A stretch of 64,000 nucleotides of DNA, from contig NZ_BLAE01000035.1 in the NCBI RefSeq assembly GCF_009687865.1, positions 153,727 through 217,726 on the forward strand, written 5' to 3'. The DNA comes from Acrocarpospora macrocephala (GTDB taxonomy: Bacteria > Actinomycetota > Actinomycetes > Streptosporangiales > Streptosporangiaceae). A program made the translations under genes and the position numbers. Shown in pieces: positions 1 through 7,703 of the stretch (position 1 is the first letter of the stretch; each line of letters opens with the position of its first letter). A model generated the notes under the pieces. The model saw only the letters and a program-made list of their open reading frames with translations. It was not told the origin of the DNA and made no database searches.

Positions 1-1
1 C

Positions 2-586
2 CGCCTGTACGAGGCGATTCCCGCGCGCAGGACCAACCGCGAGCCGTACAACGGGAAGCCGGTCCCGCCCGCGGTGCTGGCCGAGCTGAGGATCGCGGCC
101 AGCCGCGAAGGCGCCTGCCTGATCCCCTTGGACCCGCCCGCCGTCGCCGAGATGCTCGAATACGCCGCCATGGCCGAGGACGAACTGGCTGCCGACCCTG
201 ACTACCGGGCCGAACTCGCCCGCTGGGCGCTGCCCGGATTCGTCCGCGGCCCGATGCCGGCGGGGGACCCGCCCGTGACGCGGTGCTTCGGCGAACGCGG
301 CCGGATCGCGGCGTTCGAGCCGCGACCGCAGCTCGCCGTCCTCACCACGCGCGGCGACCGGCCCACCGACTGGCTGTGCGCCGGGCAGGCGCTGGAGCGG
401 GTGCTGCTCACCGCGACGGCGCACGGGCTGTCGGCCTCCTTCCTCAACCAGCCGCTGGACCTGCGGGACATGCGCCGGCGCAGCGATCCCCGGCACCGCC
501 GCGGCCACCCACAAATGATCATCAGGCTCGGCTACGGACCGCTCGTCCCGCGAGCACCTCACCGCCCCGCCGACCAAACCCAGTGA
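2..586 (+). CDS. Acg-family nitroreductase-fold protein (5' end outside window)
   Basis: The frame enters from the left edge, so the start is missing; about 194 codons remain. The motif RRTNREPY near the left edge and the later LERVLLTATAHGLSASFLNQ helix match Acg-type nitroreductase-fold proteins (relatives of mycobacterial Rv2032). Family members bind FMN and several have lost ordinary nitroreductase activity, so the reaction is unknown. The flavodoxin gene starts 16 bases downstream, so the two are probably one operon. In mycobacteria and Streptomyces such genes belong to the DevR/OsdR dormancy regulon, which agrees with the CBS, Hsp20 and PPOX genes that follow. Confidence 0.8.
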   Translation, partial: RLYEAIPARRTNREPYNGKPVPPAVLAELRIAASREGACLIPLDPPAVAEMLEYAAMAEDELAADPDYRAELARWALPGFVRGPMPAGDPPVTRCFGERGRIAAFEPRPQLAVLTTRGDRPTDWLCAGQALERVLLTATAHGLSASFLNQPLDLRDMRRRSDPRHRRGHPQMIIRLGYGPLVPRAPHRPADQTQ

Positions 587-602
587 GAGGAGATGAGCGC
601 CC

Positions 603-1112
603 ATGCGCGCGCTCGTCGTGTACGAATCGATGTTCGGCAACACCAAGAAGATCGCCGAGGAGGTGGCGCGCGGCCTGACGACCCGCATGCCCGTGGAGAT
701 CCTGGAGGTCGGCTGCGCGCCGGAACGGCTCCCCGATGAGGTGACCCTGCTGGTCGTGGGCGGCCCCACGCACGCGTTCGGCATGTCGCGCGCGAGCACC
801 CGCGATTCCGCCGAGCAACAGGCCGACGGCGACCTGATCTCCCGTGGCGAGGGGATACGCGAGTGGCTGTCGGCCCTGCGGGTCACCATCCCCATCGCCG
901 CCGCCGCCTTCGACACCAAGATCCGCGCCGCCTACCTGCCCGGCTCGGCGGCCAAGGGCGCGCACAAGGCGCTCCGCAGGCACCACCTGCGCCTGGCCGC
1001 CCCGCCGATGAACTTCTACGTCACCGGGACCAAGGGCCCGCTGGAGGAGACCGAACTCCAGCGCGCCCACGAGTGGGGCGAATCCCTCGCCGACGCGATG
1101 GCGAGCACGTAA
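603..1112 (+). CDS. Flavodoxin-domain protein
   Basis: 169-residue protein. The N-terminus MRALVVYESMFGNTKKIAEE carries the flavodoxin FMN-phosphate loop (S-x-F-G-N-T), and VVGGPTHAFGMSR supplies the second FMN loop. It should be a small soluble FMN electron carrier or a scaffold for quinone/stress redox chemistry. The ATG follows an AGAGGAGA ribosome-binding site that overlaps the end of the nitroreductase gene. Its place among nitroreductase, alcohol dehydrogenase and CBS genes suggests a role in low-oxygen redox balance; the partner is not visible. Confidence 0.85.
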   Translation: MRALVVYESMFGNTKKIAEEVARGLTTRMPVEILEVGCAPERLPDEVTLLVVGGPTHAFGMSRASTRDSAEQQADGDLISRGEGIREWLSALRVTIPIAAAAFDTKIRAAYLPGSAAKGAHKALRRHHLRLAAPPMNFYVTGTKGPLEETELQRAHEWGESLADAMAST

Positions 1113-1158
1113 GACAAAGCGGCGTGCCGGACGGCAATCGTCCGGCACGCCACCGGAG

Positions 1159-2169
1159 TCAGAATTCGAAGACCACGCGCGCGTCGACGCGGCCTGACAG
1201 CACGTCCTCGATCGCCTCGTTGATCTCCTCCAGCTTCCGCGTCTCGTACCTGACCTCGGTACGCCCTGCCGCGTGCAGCCGGAAGACCTCGGCGAGGTCG
1301 GCCCTGGTTCCGACGATGGAGCCGATCACGCTGATGCCGCCCAGGACCGTCTGGAATATCGGCAGTTCCATCGTGTTGCCCTTCGGCAGGGAGACCAGCA
1401 CCAGCCGGCCGCCGCGCCGCAGGCTGGCGTGGGCCTGCTCCAGCACGTGCGGGTTGGCCGCCAGGACGACGGCCATGTCGGCACCGCCCAGGTCCTTGAT
1501 CGCCGCGACCGGGTCGGTCCGGGCCGCGTTGACCGTGTGCGTCGCGCCCAGGCCACCGGCCAGCCGGAGTTTGTCGTCGGTGACGTCGACCGCGATCGTT
1601 TCGGCGCCGAAGATGCCCGCGTACTGCAGGGCCAGATGGCCGAGCCCGCCGATCCCGAAGATCGCCGCGCGCTCGCCGGGCCGCAGCCCGGAGACCTTGA
1701 CCGCCTTGTAGGAGGTCACTCCGGCGCAGGTGAGGGGCGCGGCCTCGCTCGGCGAGACGCCCGCCGGCACCGGGACCACGTAGCGGGCGTCCGCGACGGC
1801 CCACTGGGCGTGGGAGCCGTCGATGCTGTAGCCGGTGTTGCGTTGCGATTCGCAGAGGGTCTCCCGGCCGCTGACGCAGTACCCGCAGGTGCCGCACGCG
1901 GACCCGAGCCACGGGATGGCGACCCGCTCGCCGACGGCCCGGCCGGTGACGCCGTCGCCGAGCTCCTGGACGATGCCGACGCCCTCGTGCCCGGGGGTGA
2001 ACGGCAGGTGGGGCTTGACCGGCCAGTCGCCGCGGGCGGCGTGGATGTCGGTGTGGCACAGCCCGCTGGCCTCCATGCGGACCAGGACCTGGCCGGGCGC
2101 CGGCGAGGGAACGCGCATCTCTCGCACCACGAGGGGCTGGTCGAACGCGATGACGGTTGCTGCTTGCAT
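1159..2169 (-). CDS. Zinc-dependent alcohol dehydrogenase
   Basis: 336-residue medium-chain dehydrogenase. Visible are the catalytic zinc ligands (GLCHTDIHAARGDWP with Cys, then GHEGVG), the four-cysteine structural zinc lobe (CGTCGYCVSGRETLC) and the NAD loop GIGGLGHLALQYA. This is the AdhP/AdhA-like class that reduces acetaldehyde or oxidises primary alcohols with NAD. It converges on the flavodoxin gene and diverges from the CBS-BON gene at 2370, sharing about 200 bases of control region that hold a DevR-like box. A fermentative NADH-disposal role under hypoxia would suit the neighbours but is inferred. Confidence 0.92.
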   Translation of the reverse strand: MQAATVIAFDQPLVVREMRVPSPAPGQVLVRMEASGLCHTDIHAARGDWPVKPHLPFTPGHEGVGIVQELGDGVTGRAVGERVAIPWLGSACGTCGYCVSGRETLCESQRNTGYSIDGSHAQWAVADARYVVPVPAGVSPSEAAPLTCAGVTSYKAVKVSGLRPGERAAIFGIGGLGHLALQYAGIFGAETIAVDVTDDKLRLAGGLGATHTVNAARTDPVAAIKDLGGADMAVVLAANPHVLEQAHASLRRGGRLVLVSLPKGNTMELPIFQTVLGGISVIGSIVGTRADLAEVFRLHAAGRTEVRYETRKLEEINEAIEDVLSGRVDARVVFEF

Positions 2170-2300
2170 GGTCGCCTCCAGGTTTCGCCGTTTACTCCAC
2201 TCTCCGAGTGGCGGGCGCCGGCGCTTAGAGGCGTTGGTCCACTCCTGGCGGGACCATGCGCACTGCGGCCACGTGGCATGGCCGATGGGCTGGGCGGGGC

Positions 2301-2314
2301 GGGACCTTCGGCTC
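2301..2314 (+). promoter_or_regulatory. DevR/OsdR-like box
   Basis: GGGACCTTCGGCTC, 56 bases before the CBS-BON start at 2370 and 132 bases before the divergent alcohol dehydrogenase start. It differs by one base from the perfect box at 7517. An additional inverted pair TGGTCC/GGACCA lies at 2235-2256. Confidence 0.6.
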
Positions 2315-2369
2315 TGGGTCGCGACGCCGCCGACGCGGTGCGATGGAGGGGACGAAGGAGGAGATGGAG

Positions 2370-3029
2370 ATGTCCATGGAGGTCAGGCATGTGATGGGGC
2401 GGGTCGCGATCGCCGTCGCCCAGGATGCGGGTTTCGGCGAGATCGTGTCCGCCATGCAGCGGTTCAAGGTCGGCGCCGTCACCGTCATCGACCAGGATCG
2501 CCGTCCGGTGGGCGTGGTGTCGGAGGACGATCTGCTGCTGAAGGAGGCCGGGCCGCCGCGGCACAGCCTGGGCGCCCTGACGCCGGCCCGGCGCGCGGAC
2601 CAGCGCAAGGCGGCCGGCGTGACGGCGGTCCAGCTGATGAGCTCGCCCGCGATCGTCGTCACGCCCGCCACCTCGGTCAGGGCCGCGGCGCGCCTGATGC
2701 ACGAGAACCGCGTCAAGCAGCTCCCGGTCATCGACCCGGTCACCGGCCGCGTCTGCGGCACCCTGCACCAGTCCGACCTGCTGCGCGTCTTCGAACGGCC
2801 GGTCGGCGAACTGCAGGAGGAGATCGCCTCGGCCATCCGCGGCGTGCCGGGTCTTGACCCGGCGGCGCTGACCGTCGACATCAGCGAGGGCGTGGTCACG
2901 ATCGGCGGGCAGGCCACGGCAGCGGAGGTCAGCAGGCTCCTCCAGGCGGTGCGTCAGATCGACGGGATCGTGGACGTCGTCTCCGAGATAGGCACGCGGG
3001 ACGACGCGGTCTTCCCGCCGACCTACTGA
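2370..3029 (+). CDS. CBS-pair and BON-domain protein
   Basis: About 219 residues from the ATG that follows GAAGGAGG (2354-2361); ATGs at 2343, 2364 and 2376 are alternatives. Two CBS motifs (roughly residues 5-60 and 85-145, with VGAVTVIDQDRRPVGVVSEDD and VKQLPVIDPVTGRVCGTL) precede a C-terminal BON domain (DPAALTVDISEGVVTIGGQA). CBS pairs bind adenosine nucleotides; BON domains are small ligand- or membrane-associated folds. Hrp1-like CBS proteins are classic hypoxia-response proteins. A paralogue of the same architecture lies convergently at 3077-3778 behind a shared palindromic terminator. Confidence 0.88.
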   Translation: MSMEVRHVMGRVAIAVAQDAGFGEIVSAMQRFKVGAVTVIDQDRRPVGVVSEDDLLLKEAGPPRHSLGALTPARRADQRKAAGVTAVQLMSSPAIVVTPATSVRAAARLMHENRVKQLPVIDPVTGRVCGTLHQSDLLRVFERPVGELQEEIASAIRGVPGLDPAALTVDISEGVVTIGGQATAAEVSRLLQAVRQIDGIVDVVSEIGTRDDAVFPPTY

Positions 3030-3030
3030 G

Positions 3031-3074
3031 CCAACAAAGAAGCCGGCCTGACGTCAGGCCGGCTTCTTTGTTGG
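3031..3074. terminator. 44-bp perfect palindrome, bidirectional terminator
   Basis: Two 22-base arms, left beginning CCAACAAAGAAGCCGGC and right ending GCCGGCTTCTTTGTTGG, pair without mismatch about a central GAC/GTC. It starts right after the stop of one CBS-BON gene and ends two bases before the stop of the convergent paralogue. The outer T-rich/A-rich stretches give a U run in both directions. Confidence 0.9.
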
Positions 3075-3076
3075 GT

Positions 3077-3778
3077 TCAAGCGCTCTTCCAGTCGGCGGC
3101 GTCGTCTTCCTTCCACTCCAGCTCGTTGATCACGTCGACCACGCCGTTCACCCGGCCGACCATGCGGGCCGCGATCTCGGCCTCGCTCCGGCGGGTCATG
3201 CTGCCGCGGAGGGTGACGATGCCCTGGTCGACTCTGACGCGGACGTGCTCGGTGTCCACCCACAGCGAGCGGCCGAGAACCTCCTGGCGGACATCGTGGG
3301 CGATGTCCGAGTCGGGTCGGACGAAGACCCTGATCAGGTCATGGCGGCTGACCATGCCCACCAGGCGGTCGCTCTCGTCCACGACCGGCAGCCGCTTGAT
3401 CCCGTGCTTCTCCATGAGCCGGGCGGCCGCGACGGTCGACAGCTGCGGCCGTACGGTGATCGCGGGGGCGGTCATCAGCTCGGCGGCGGTGTCGCCGTGG
3501 GCCTTGGCCTCGGGGTTGCCGGATTCGCGGTTCAGCCGGTGCCGCAGCCGGGCGCGCAGCGGCGGCTGGTAGCCCTCGCGGTAGTAGAGCTCCCGGAACT
3601 CCTCCTTGCGGAGCAGGTCGGCCTCGGACACGATGCCGATGACGCGGTTCTCCCCGTCCACGACGGGAACGGCGCTGACCCCGCGAGCGATGAGGATCTC
3701 GGCGATCTCCTTGAAGGGCGTGTCGGCCGTGACCAGGGCGACCGTCCTGGTCATGACGGCTTCTACCGTGGTACGCAT
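3077..3778 (-). CDS. CBS-pair and BON-domain protein
   Basis: 233 residues from the ATG preceded by GGGAGAG. It opens with MRTTVEAVMTRTVALVTADT and VSAVPVVDGENRVIGIVSEA (first CBS), has a second CBS around IKRLPVVDESDRLVGMVSRH, and ends with a BON domain (VRVDQGIVTLRGSMTRRSEA). It shares architecture and about the same length with the protein at 2370-3029. It lies 57 bases after hsp20 on the same strand, so it is probably co-transcribed with hsp20 from the box at 4316. Confidence 0.88.
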   Translation of the reverse strand: MRTTVEAVMTRTVALVTADTPFKEIAEILIARGVSAVPVVDGENRVIGIVSEADLLRKEEFRELYYREGYQPPLRARLRHRLNRESGNPEAKAHGDTAAELMTAPAITVRPQLSTVAAARLMEKHGIKRLPVVDESDRLVGMVSRHDLIRVFVRPDSDIAHDVRQEVLGRSLWVDTEHVRVRVDQGIVTLRGSMTRRSEAEIAARMVGRVNGVVDVINELEWKEDDAADWKSA

Positions 3779-3808
3779 GGTTCTCTCCCGTAACGATGGG
3801 TGCGGGCC

Positions 3809-3832
3809 CACCCGCGGGCGGGCCCGCGGGTG
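3809..3832 (-). terminator. GC-rich hairpin after hsp20
   Basis: Arms CACCCGCGGGC (3809-3819) and GCCCGCGGGTG (3822-3832) are perfect with a two-base centre. There is no U tract, so it may attenuate or protect the transcript rather than end it; the downstream CBS gene follows within 31 bases. Confidence 0.4.
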
Positions 3833-3835
3833 ATG

Positions 3836-4252
3836 TCACTTGGTGGTGCGGGGCTTGCCGACCGGGATGCGGATGCCGGCGTTCTTCGCGTCGTCCAGCT
3901 TCACGCTGATCTCCAGGAGGCCCTTGTCGTAGACGGCCTTGACGTCCTTGGGGTCCGCGCCCGGGGGCAGGACGACGGATCGGGTGAGCGCGCCGTACCG
4001 GAACTCGGTGTGGTGGGCGTCCTTGTCCTCGTGGTGCCGTTCGGCGTGGATGGCCAGCACGCCGTCGGTGAGGGTGATCTCGAGGTCCTTGTCGGGGTCG
4101 ATGCCGGGGAGTTCGGCCAGCAGGACGTACCTGCCGTCCTTGATGTAGTCCTCGAAGCGGATCGCGGGGCCGAATCCGGCCAGGGGTGCTTCGAGCCAGT
4201 CGAAGATCTCTGGGAAGAGTCCTCTCGGCTGCCTGCGGATGAGTGTGGTCAT
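3836..4252 (-). CDS. Hsp20/alpha-crystallin small heat-shock protein
   Basis: 138 residues from the ATG behind GGAGGTGGACAG. An alpha-crystallin domain fills most of the protein: IRFEDYIKDGRYVLLAELPG, then LEITLTDGVLAIHAER, then RSVVLPPGADPKDVKAVYDK and GLLEISVKL near the end. It should act as an ATP-independent holdase that keeps denatured proteins soluble. A DevR-like palindrome lies 64 bases upstream, as expected for an HspX-type dormancy chaperone. First gene of a probable hsp20-CBS transcript. Confidence 0.93.
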   Translation of the reverse strand: MTTLIRRQPRGLFPEIFDWLEAPLAGFGPAIRFEDYIKDGRYVLLAELPGIDPDKDLEITLTDGVLAIHAERHHEDKDAHHTEFRYGALTRSVVLPPGADPKDVKAVYDKGLLEISVKLDDAKNAGIRIPVGKPRTTK

Positions 4253-4315
4253 CTGTCCACCTCCGTGGTCTTTGTTTCTCATCTCCATCCCACGCCGGGT
4301 GGGGTGCCGGGCGTA

Positions 4316-4329
4316 GGGCCGGAGGTCCC
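4316..4329 (-). promoter_or_regulatory. DevR/OsdR-like box upstream of hsp20
   Basis: On the minus strand GGGACCTCCGGCCC, one base from the box at 7517, ending 64 bases before the hsp20 ATG. It lies between the stop of the GNAT/acyl-CoA synthetase gene and hsp20, so hsp20 probably has its own promoter. Confidence 0.6.
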
Positions 4330-4346
4330 CGCGGCGACGCCGTTGG

Positions 4347-6956
4347 TCAGCGCAGCCGGCGGGCGAAGGGGGAGGGCGGCGGGTCGGCGGGAGCCAGCCG
4401 GATTCGGGCGTCGACGGTGATGGCGGCGCGCGGGGTGACGATGACCGGGTTGAGGTCGAGTTCGGCGACTTCCGGGAGGGCGTCCAGGAGGCGGCCGACG
4501 CGGACGATCTGGTCGGTCAGCGCCGTGGTGTTGGCCCGGGGGCGGTTGCGGTAGCCGTACAGGAGGGGGGAGCAGCGCAAATCGGCGATCATCTCGGCGG
4601 CGGTGGCCGGGGTGAGCGGCGGGACGCGGAAGCTTCGGTCGGCGAGCAGGTCGGCGGTGACGCCGCCCATGCCGACCATGACGAGCGGCCCGAACGCCGG
4701 GTAGTTCACGCCACCGAGGATGATCTCGACGCCGTCGGGGACCATGTGCTGGACGACCGCTCCGGTCATCGTCGGCCCGACCTGCGCCGCCATGTCGCGG
4801 TAGGCCTGCTGGACTTCTGCCGGCGTGTTCAGGCCGGTCCGTACGCCGCCGACGTCGCTCTTGTGCACGGGACCGGTCGCCTTGAGCACGACGGGCAGGC
4901 CGAGCAGGGCGGACGCCTCGGCGGCGGTCTCCGAACCGTCCACGGTGATCGACTCGACGGTGGCCACGCCGAAGCAGCGCAGCAGCCGGTCTGTGGTCAC
5001 CGGATCGAGCCAGCCGCCGTCCGGCCGGATCGCGAGTTCGGATCGCACGATCTCGCGCGCGCAGCGGTCGTCCGCCCAGGGCGTGACCGCAGGAGGATCC
5101 TCGGGCGCGCGCCGCCACTGCGCATATGCGCCGGCCCTAGCCAGCGCCTGTACGGCCTGCTCAGGAAAGGCATAACTGGGAACCCGATCATCGATCATGC
5201 CGTCGTAGCCCATCACGCACGCCACCACGGTCTTGCTCGCGGCCCGGGTCGCCTCCGCGATCGCCTTCCTGGTGGCGTCCACACCCGAACCGAACGGCGG
5301 GGTGTAGATCACCAGAACCGCGTCGATCCCCGGTTCCGCCAGGGCACCCTCGATGGCCAGGCCGATCTGCTCCGCCGTGGCGTCGGCGGTGAGATCGATC
5401 GGGTTGGCCAATGCCGCTGTGGCCGGAACCCGCGCGGCCAGCGCGGGAGAGGCGGGAAGTTCGGGGACGATCAACCCGTTGCGTTCGCAGGCGTCGGCGG
5501 CCATCGCCTCGGGCCCGCCGGAATTGCCGACGATGGCGACGCGGCGGCCCTCCGGGAGCGGCTGGGCGGCCATCAGCCGGGCGGTGTCGATCAGGTCGCG
5601 GATGCTGTCCACGCGGATCACGCCGGCGGCGCGGACGAGCGCGTCCACCGCGATGTCGGGCGTGGCGGCGGCCGCGGTGTGCGAGCGCACCGCCCGGTCA
5701 CCCGATCCTGAGCGGCCGCTCTTGACCAGGAGGACCGGCTTGCGGCGTCCGACGCGGGCGGCGATCCTGGCGAACTTGCGGGGGTTGCCGAACGATTCGA
5801 GGTAGAGCGCGATCACGTCGGTGGCGTCGTCGTCCTCCCAGAATTCGAGCAGGTCGTTGCCGCTCACATCGGCCTTGTTGCCGACCGAGACGAAGGAGGA
5901 GACGGCCAGCCGGGCCATGAGCGTCGCCCCGACCGCACCCGACTGCGACATCAGCGCGATCCTCCCGGTGGCGGGCGCCAGGGGGAGGAAGCTGGCGTTC
6001 AGCCGCGCCGAGGTGTTCACGATGCCGAGGCAGTTCGGGCCGATCAGGCGGATGCCCGCCGCCCGGCAGATCGCCAGCAGCTCCCGCTCGGCGTCCCGCC
6101 CGCTGTTCTCGGCGAACCCCGCCGAGAGGACCACCAGCCCGTTCACCCCGGCCGCCGCGCAGTCCCTGGCGACATCCAGCACGGCCGGTGCGGGCACCGC
6201 GATCACCGCCAGGTCGACCGGTCCTGGCACGGCCGGGTAGGCCCGCACCCCGGCCACCTCCGCAGCCTTCGGATTCACCGGGTAGAGATCGCCGCGGAAG
6301 CCGCCGTCCAGCAGGTTGCGCAGCACTTTGTGCCCGATCCTGGCGGGGTCACGGCTCGCGCCGATCACCGCCACCGACGCCGGCGCCAGGATCCTCGCCA
6401 GCGAGGCCCGCTCGGCCTGGTGCTCCCGGGCCTCGATGCTCGCCAGCAGCTCCGGCGTGCGATCCAGCTTGATCCGTACGTCCACCGTCGTGTTGTCGAA
6501 ATGGAAGTCCACCTCCAGGCCGATGTCGCGGAGCACGCGAAGCATCGCGGAGTTCTCGGCCAGCACCTCGCCGACCAGCTCCCGGATGCCGTGCCGGGCG
6601 GCGTGGTCGGCGAGATGTTCCAGCAGGATCGTGCCCAGGCCCTGCCCTTGCACGCGGTCGTCGAGCAGGATCGCCATGTCGGCGACAGCACGTTTAGTGG
6701 TTGGGATGTATTCGCCGACCCCCGTCAACCGGCCGTGCATGATCGCGATCAGCGCGTGGCCCTGGTAGGTGCCCCGGGTGAGGAGATCCATGTACGCGTG
6801 CGCGCTCGACCGGCCACCCGTGAAGAAGCGCAGGTAGGCCGAGCGCTCGGAGGTGCGGTCGACGAGCTCGTGCAGCTGGGCGAGATCGCCGGGCGCGAGG
6901 GGCCGCACGTGGGCGATGTCGCCGTTGCGCAGCAGGACGTCGCATTCCTCAGACAT
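4347..6956 (-). CDS. GNAT acetyltransferase fused to NDP-forming acyl-CoA synthetase
   Basis: 869 residues. N-terminal GNAT domain (about 1-165) with the acetyl-CoA loop VQGQGLGTILLEHL; then a CoA-binding domain (about 185-300, SVAVIGASRDPARIGHKVLR), succinyl-CoA-synthetase-like domains with VAIVGNSGGPEAMAADACER, and a C-terminal ATP-grasp half (about 640-860, LPVVLKATGPVHKSDVGGVR). Similar fusions (Pat/PatA types) acetylate lysines of acyl-CoA synthetases or make acyl-CoA from acid, ATP and CoA. Domain order here is GNAT first. It follows the PPOX gene by 85 bases on the same strand and is probably co-regulated with it. Which half is active cannot be told from sequence. Confidence 0.88.
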   Translation of the reverse strand: MSEECDVLLRNGDIAHVRPLAPGDLAQLHELVDRTSERSAYLRFFTGGRSSAHAYMDLLTRGTYQGHALIAIMHGRLTGVGEYIPTTKRAVADMAILLDDRVQGQGLGTILLEHLADHAARHGIRELVGEVLAENSAMLRVLRDIGLEVDFHFDNTTVDVRIKLDRTPELLASIEAREHQAERASLARILAPASVAVIGASRDPARIGHKVLRNLLDGGFRGDLYPVNPKAAEVAGVRAYPAVPGPVDLAVIAVPAPAVLDVARDCAAAGVNGLVVLSAGFAENSGRDAERELLAICRAAGIRLIGPNCLGIVNTSARLNASFLPLAPATGRIALMSQSGAVGATLMARLAVSSFVSVGNKADVSGNDLLEFWEDDDATDVIALYLESFGNPRKFARIAARVGRRKPVLLVKSGRSGSGDRAVRSHTAAAATPDIAVDALVRAAGVIRVDSIRDLIDTARLMAAQPLPEGRRVAIVGNSGGPEAMAADACERNGLIVPELPASPALAARVPATAALANPIDLTADATAEQIGLAIEGALAEPGIDAVLVIYTPPFGSGVDATRKAIAEATRAASKTVVACVMGYDGMIDDRVPSYAFPEQAVQALARAGAYAQWRRAPEDPPAVTPWADDRCAREIVRSELAIRPDGGWLDPVTTDRLLRCFGVATVESITVDGSETAAEASALLGLPVVLKATGPVHKSDVGGVRTGLNTPAEVQQAYRDMAAQVGPTMTGAVVQHMVPDGVEIILGGVNYPAFGPLVMVGMGGVTADLLADRSFRVPPLTPATAAEMIADLRCSPLLYGYRNRPRANTTALTDQIVRVGRLLDALPEVAELDLNPVIVTPRAAITVDARIRLAPADPPPSPFARRLR

Positions 6957-7041
6957 GGAGATCTCCAGTTCGCGCTGGGACGGGGGAGCACGAGCTACCC
7001 TCCCGCCGACCGGCCCCGCACGGCAGAGCCGGACGACCCTT

Positions 7042-7479
7042 TCAGTGCAGGACCTTGGTCGCCTGACCCGTGGCCGACCACAGGCGGCGCCCGGAGATCT
7101 GCTCGGTATGGATCACGATGAAGTGGTCCATCCGCCCCGGCGCCCACGGCGTCAACGGCAGCTCGGCGAGGCGCTGGGCCTCGGCCTGGTCCGTCACGGC
7201 TCGCGCGCTCCCGACGGCGGTGACCGACCAGCCCGTACGGCTACGCAGGTCGATGTCGTCCGCTTCGAAGGCCACGATCGCGTCGCGGGTGGCGACGGCC
7301 AGCTTGGAGCCGGTCGCGGTGCGGATCACGATGTTCTGCCCGTCCAGGTAGTAGTTGACCGGCTGCACGGCGGGCAGGGCGTGATCGGTGAAGACGATTC
7401 GCCCCAGCGGTGTCAGCGACAGCAGGTGCAGGCACTCCTGTCGGGAAAGCACCCGCAGTCCGGCCGCGTCGAGTCTCAT
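7042..7479 (-). CDS. PPOX-class FMN-binding split-barrel protein
   Basis: 145 residues. The opening RVLSRQECLHLLSLTPLGRI and VQPVNYYLDGQNIVIRTATG are typical of the pyridoxamine-phosphate-oxidase-like split barrel, followed by VAFEADDIDLRSRTGWSVTA. Such proteins bind FMN or F420, and many are uncharacterised oxidoreductases in dormancy regulons. A perfect DevR-like palindrome lies 38 bases upstream of the ATG, so this is the probable first gene of a transcript that continues into the GNAT/synthetase fusion. Confidence 0.85.
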   Translation of the reverse strand: MRLDAAGLRVLSRQECLHLLSLTPLGRIVFTDHALPAVQPVNYYLDGQNIVIRTATGSKLAVATRDAIVAFEADDIDLRSRTGWSVTAVGSARAVTDQAEAQRLAELPLTPWAPGRMDHFIVIHTEQISGRRLWSATGQATKVLH

Positions 7480-7516
7480 ACCCTCCAGGCTGGCACCCCC
7501 GGCCGCCGCCGGTTGA

Positions 7517-7530
7517 GGGCCGAAGGTCCC
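7517..7530 (-). promoter_or_regulatory. DevR/OsdR-like box upstream of the PPOX gene
   Basis: Minus-strand GGGACCTTCGGCCC, the best of three such boxes in the island, placed 38 bases before the start codon where an activator could contact polymerase. Confidence 0.65.
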
Positions 7531-7585
7531 TTCGCTCGGTGCGTTCGACCCTTATCCGCCTGGGGACCTGCGGAATATCACCGCT

Positions 7586-7615
7586 ATCGATGAACCGTAT
7601 TGATATCAATCGTTT
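7586..7615 (+). promoter_or_regulatory. 30-bp catabolic element, copy A (before P450-1)
   Basis: First half ATCGATGAACCGT, second half ATTGATATCAATCGTTT. The half-sites ATCGAT and ATTGAT start 13 bases apart, and ATTGATATCAAT is a perfect 12-bp palindrome. A TTTATG -10-like box begins 20 bases after the element. Copies with the same internal spacing lie at 9715, 61241 and 62643. Confidence 0.7.
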
Positions 7616-7703
7616 CTGGATATCATTTTCGGCAATTTATGCTGCCTGCACGGCGCGGTGATGCCAGGCGCCGCCCCCGCGAAACTTGGAGGTGGCGTCT
7701 GTC

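Noticed and set aside
2235..2256. TGGTCC/GGACCA dyad as a further DevR box
   Set aside because: Arms are only six bases with a 10-base gap and do not fit the 14-bp form of the other boxes.
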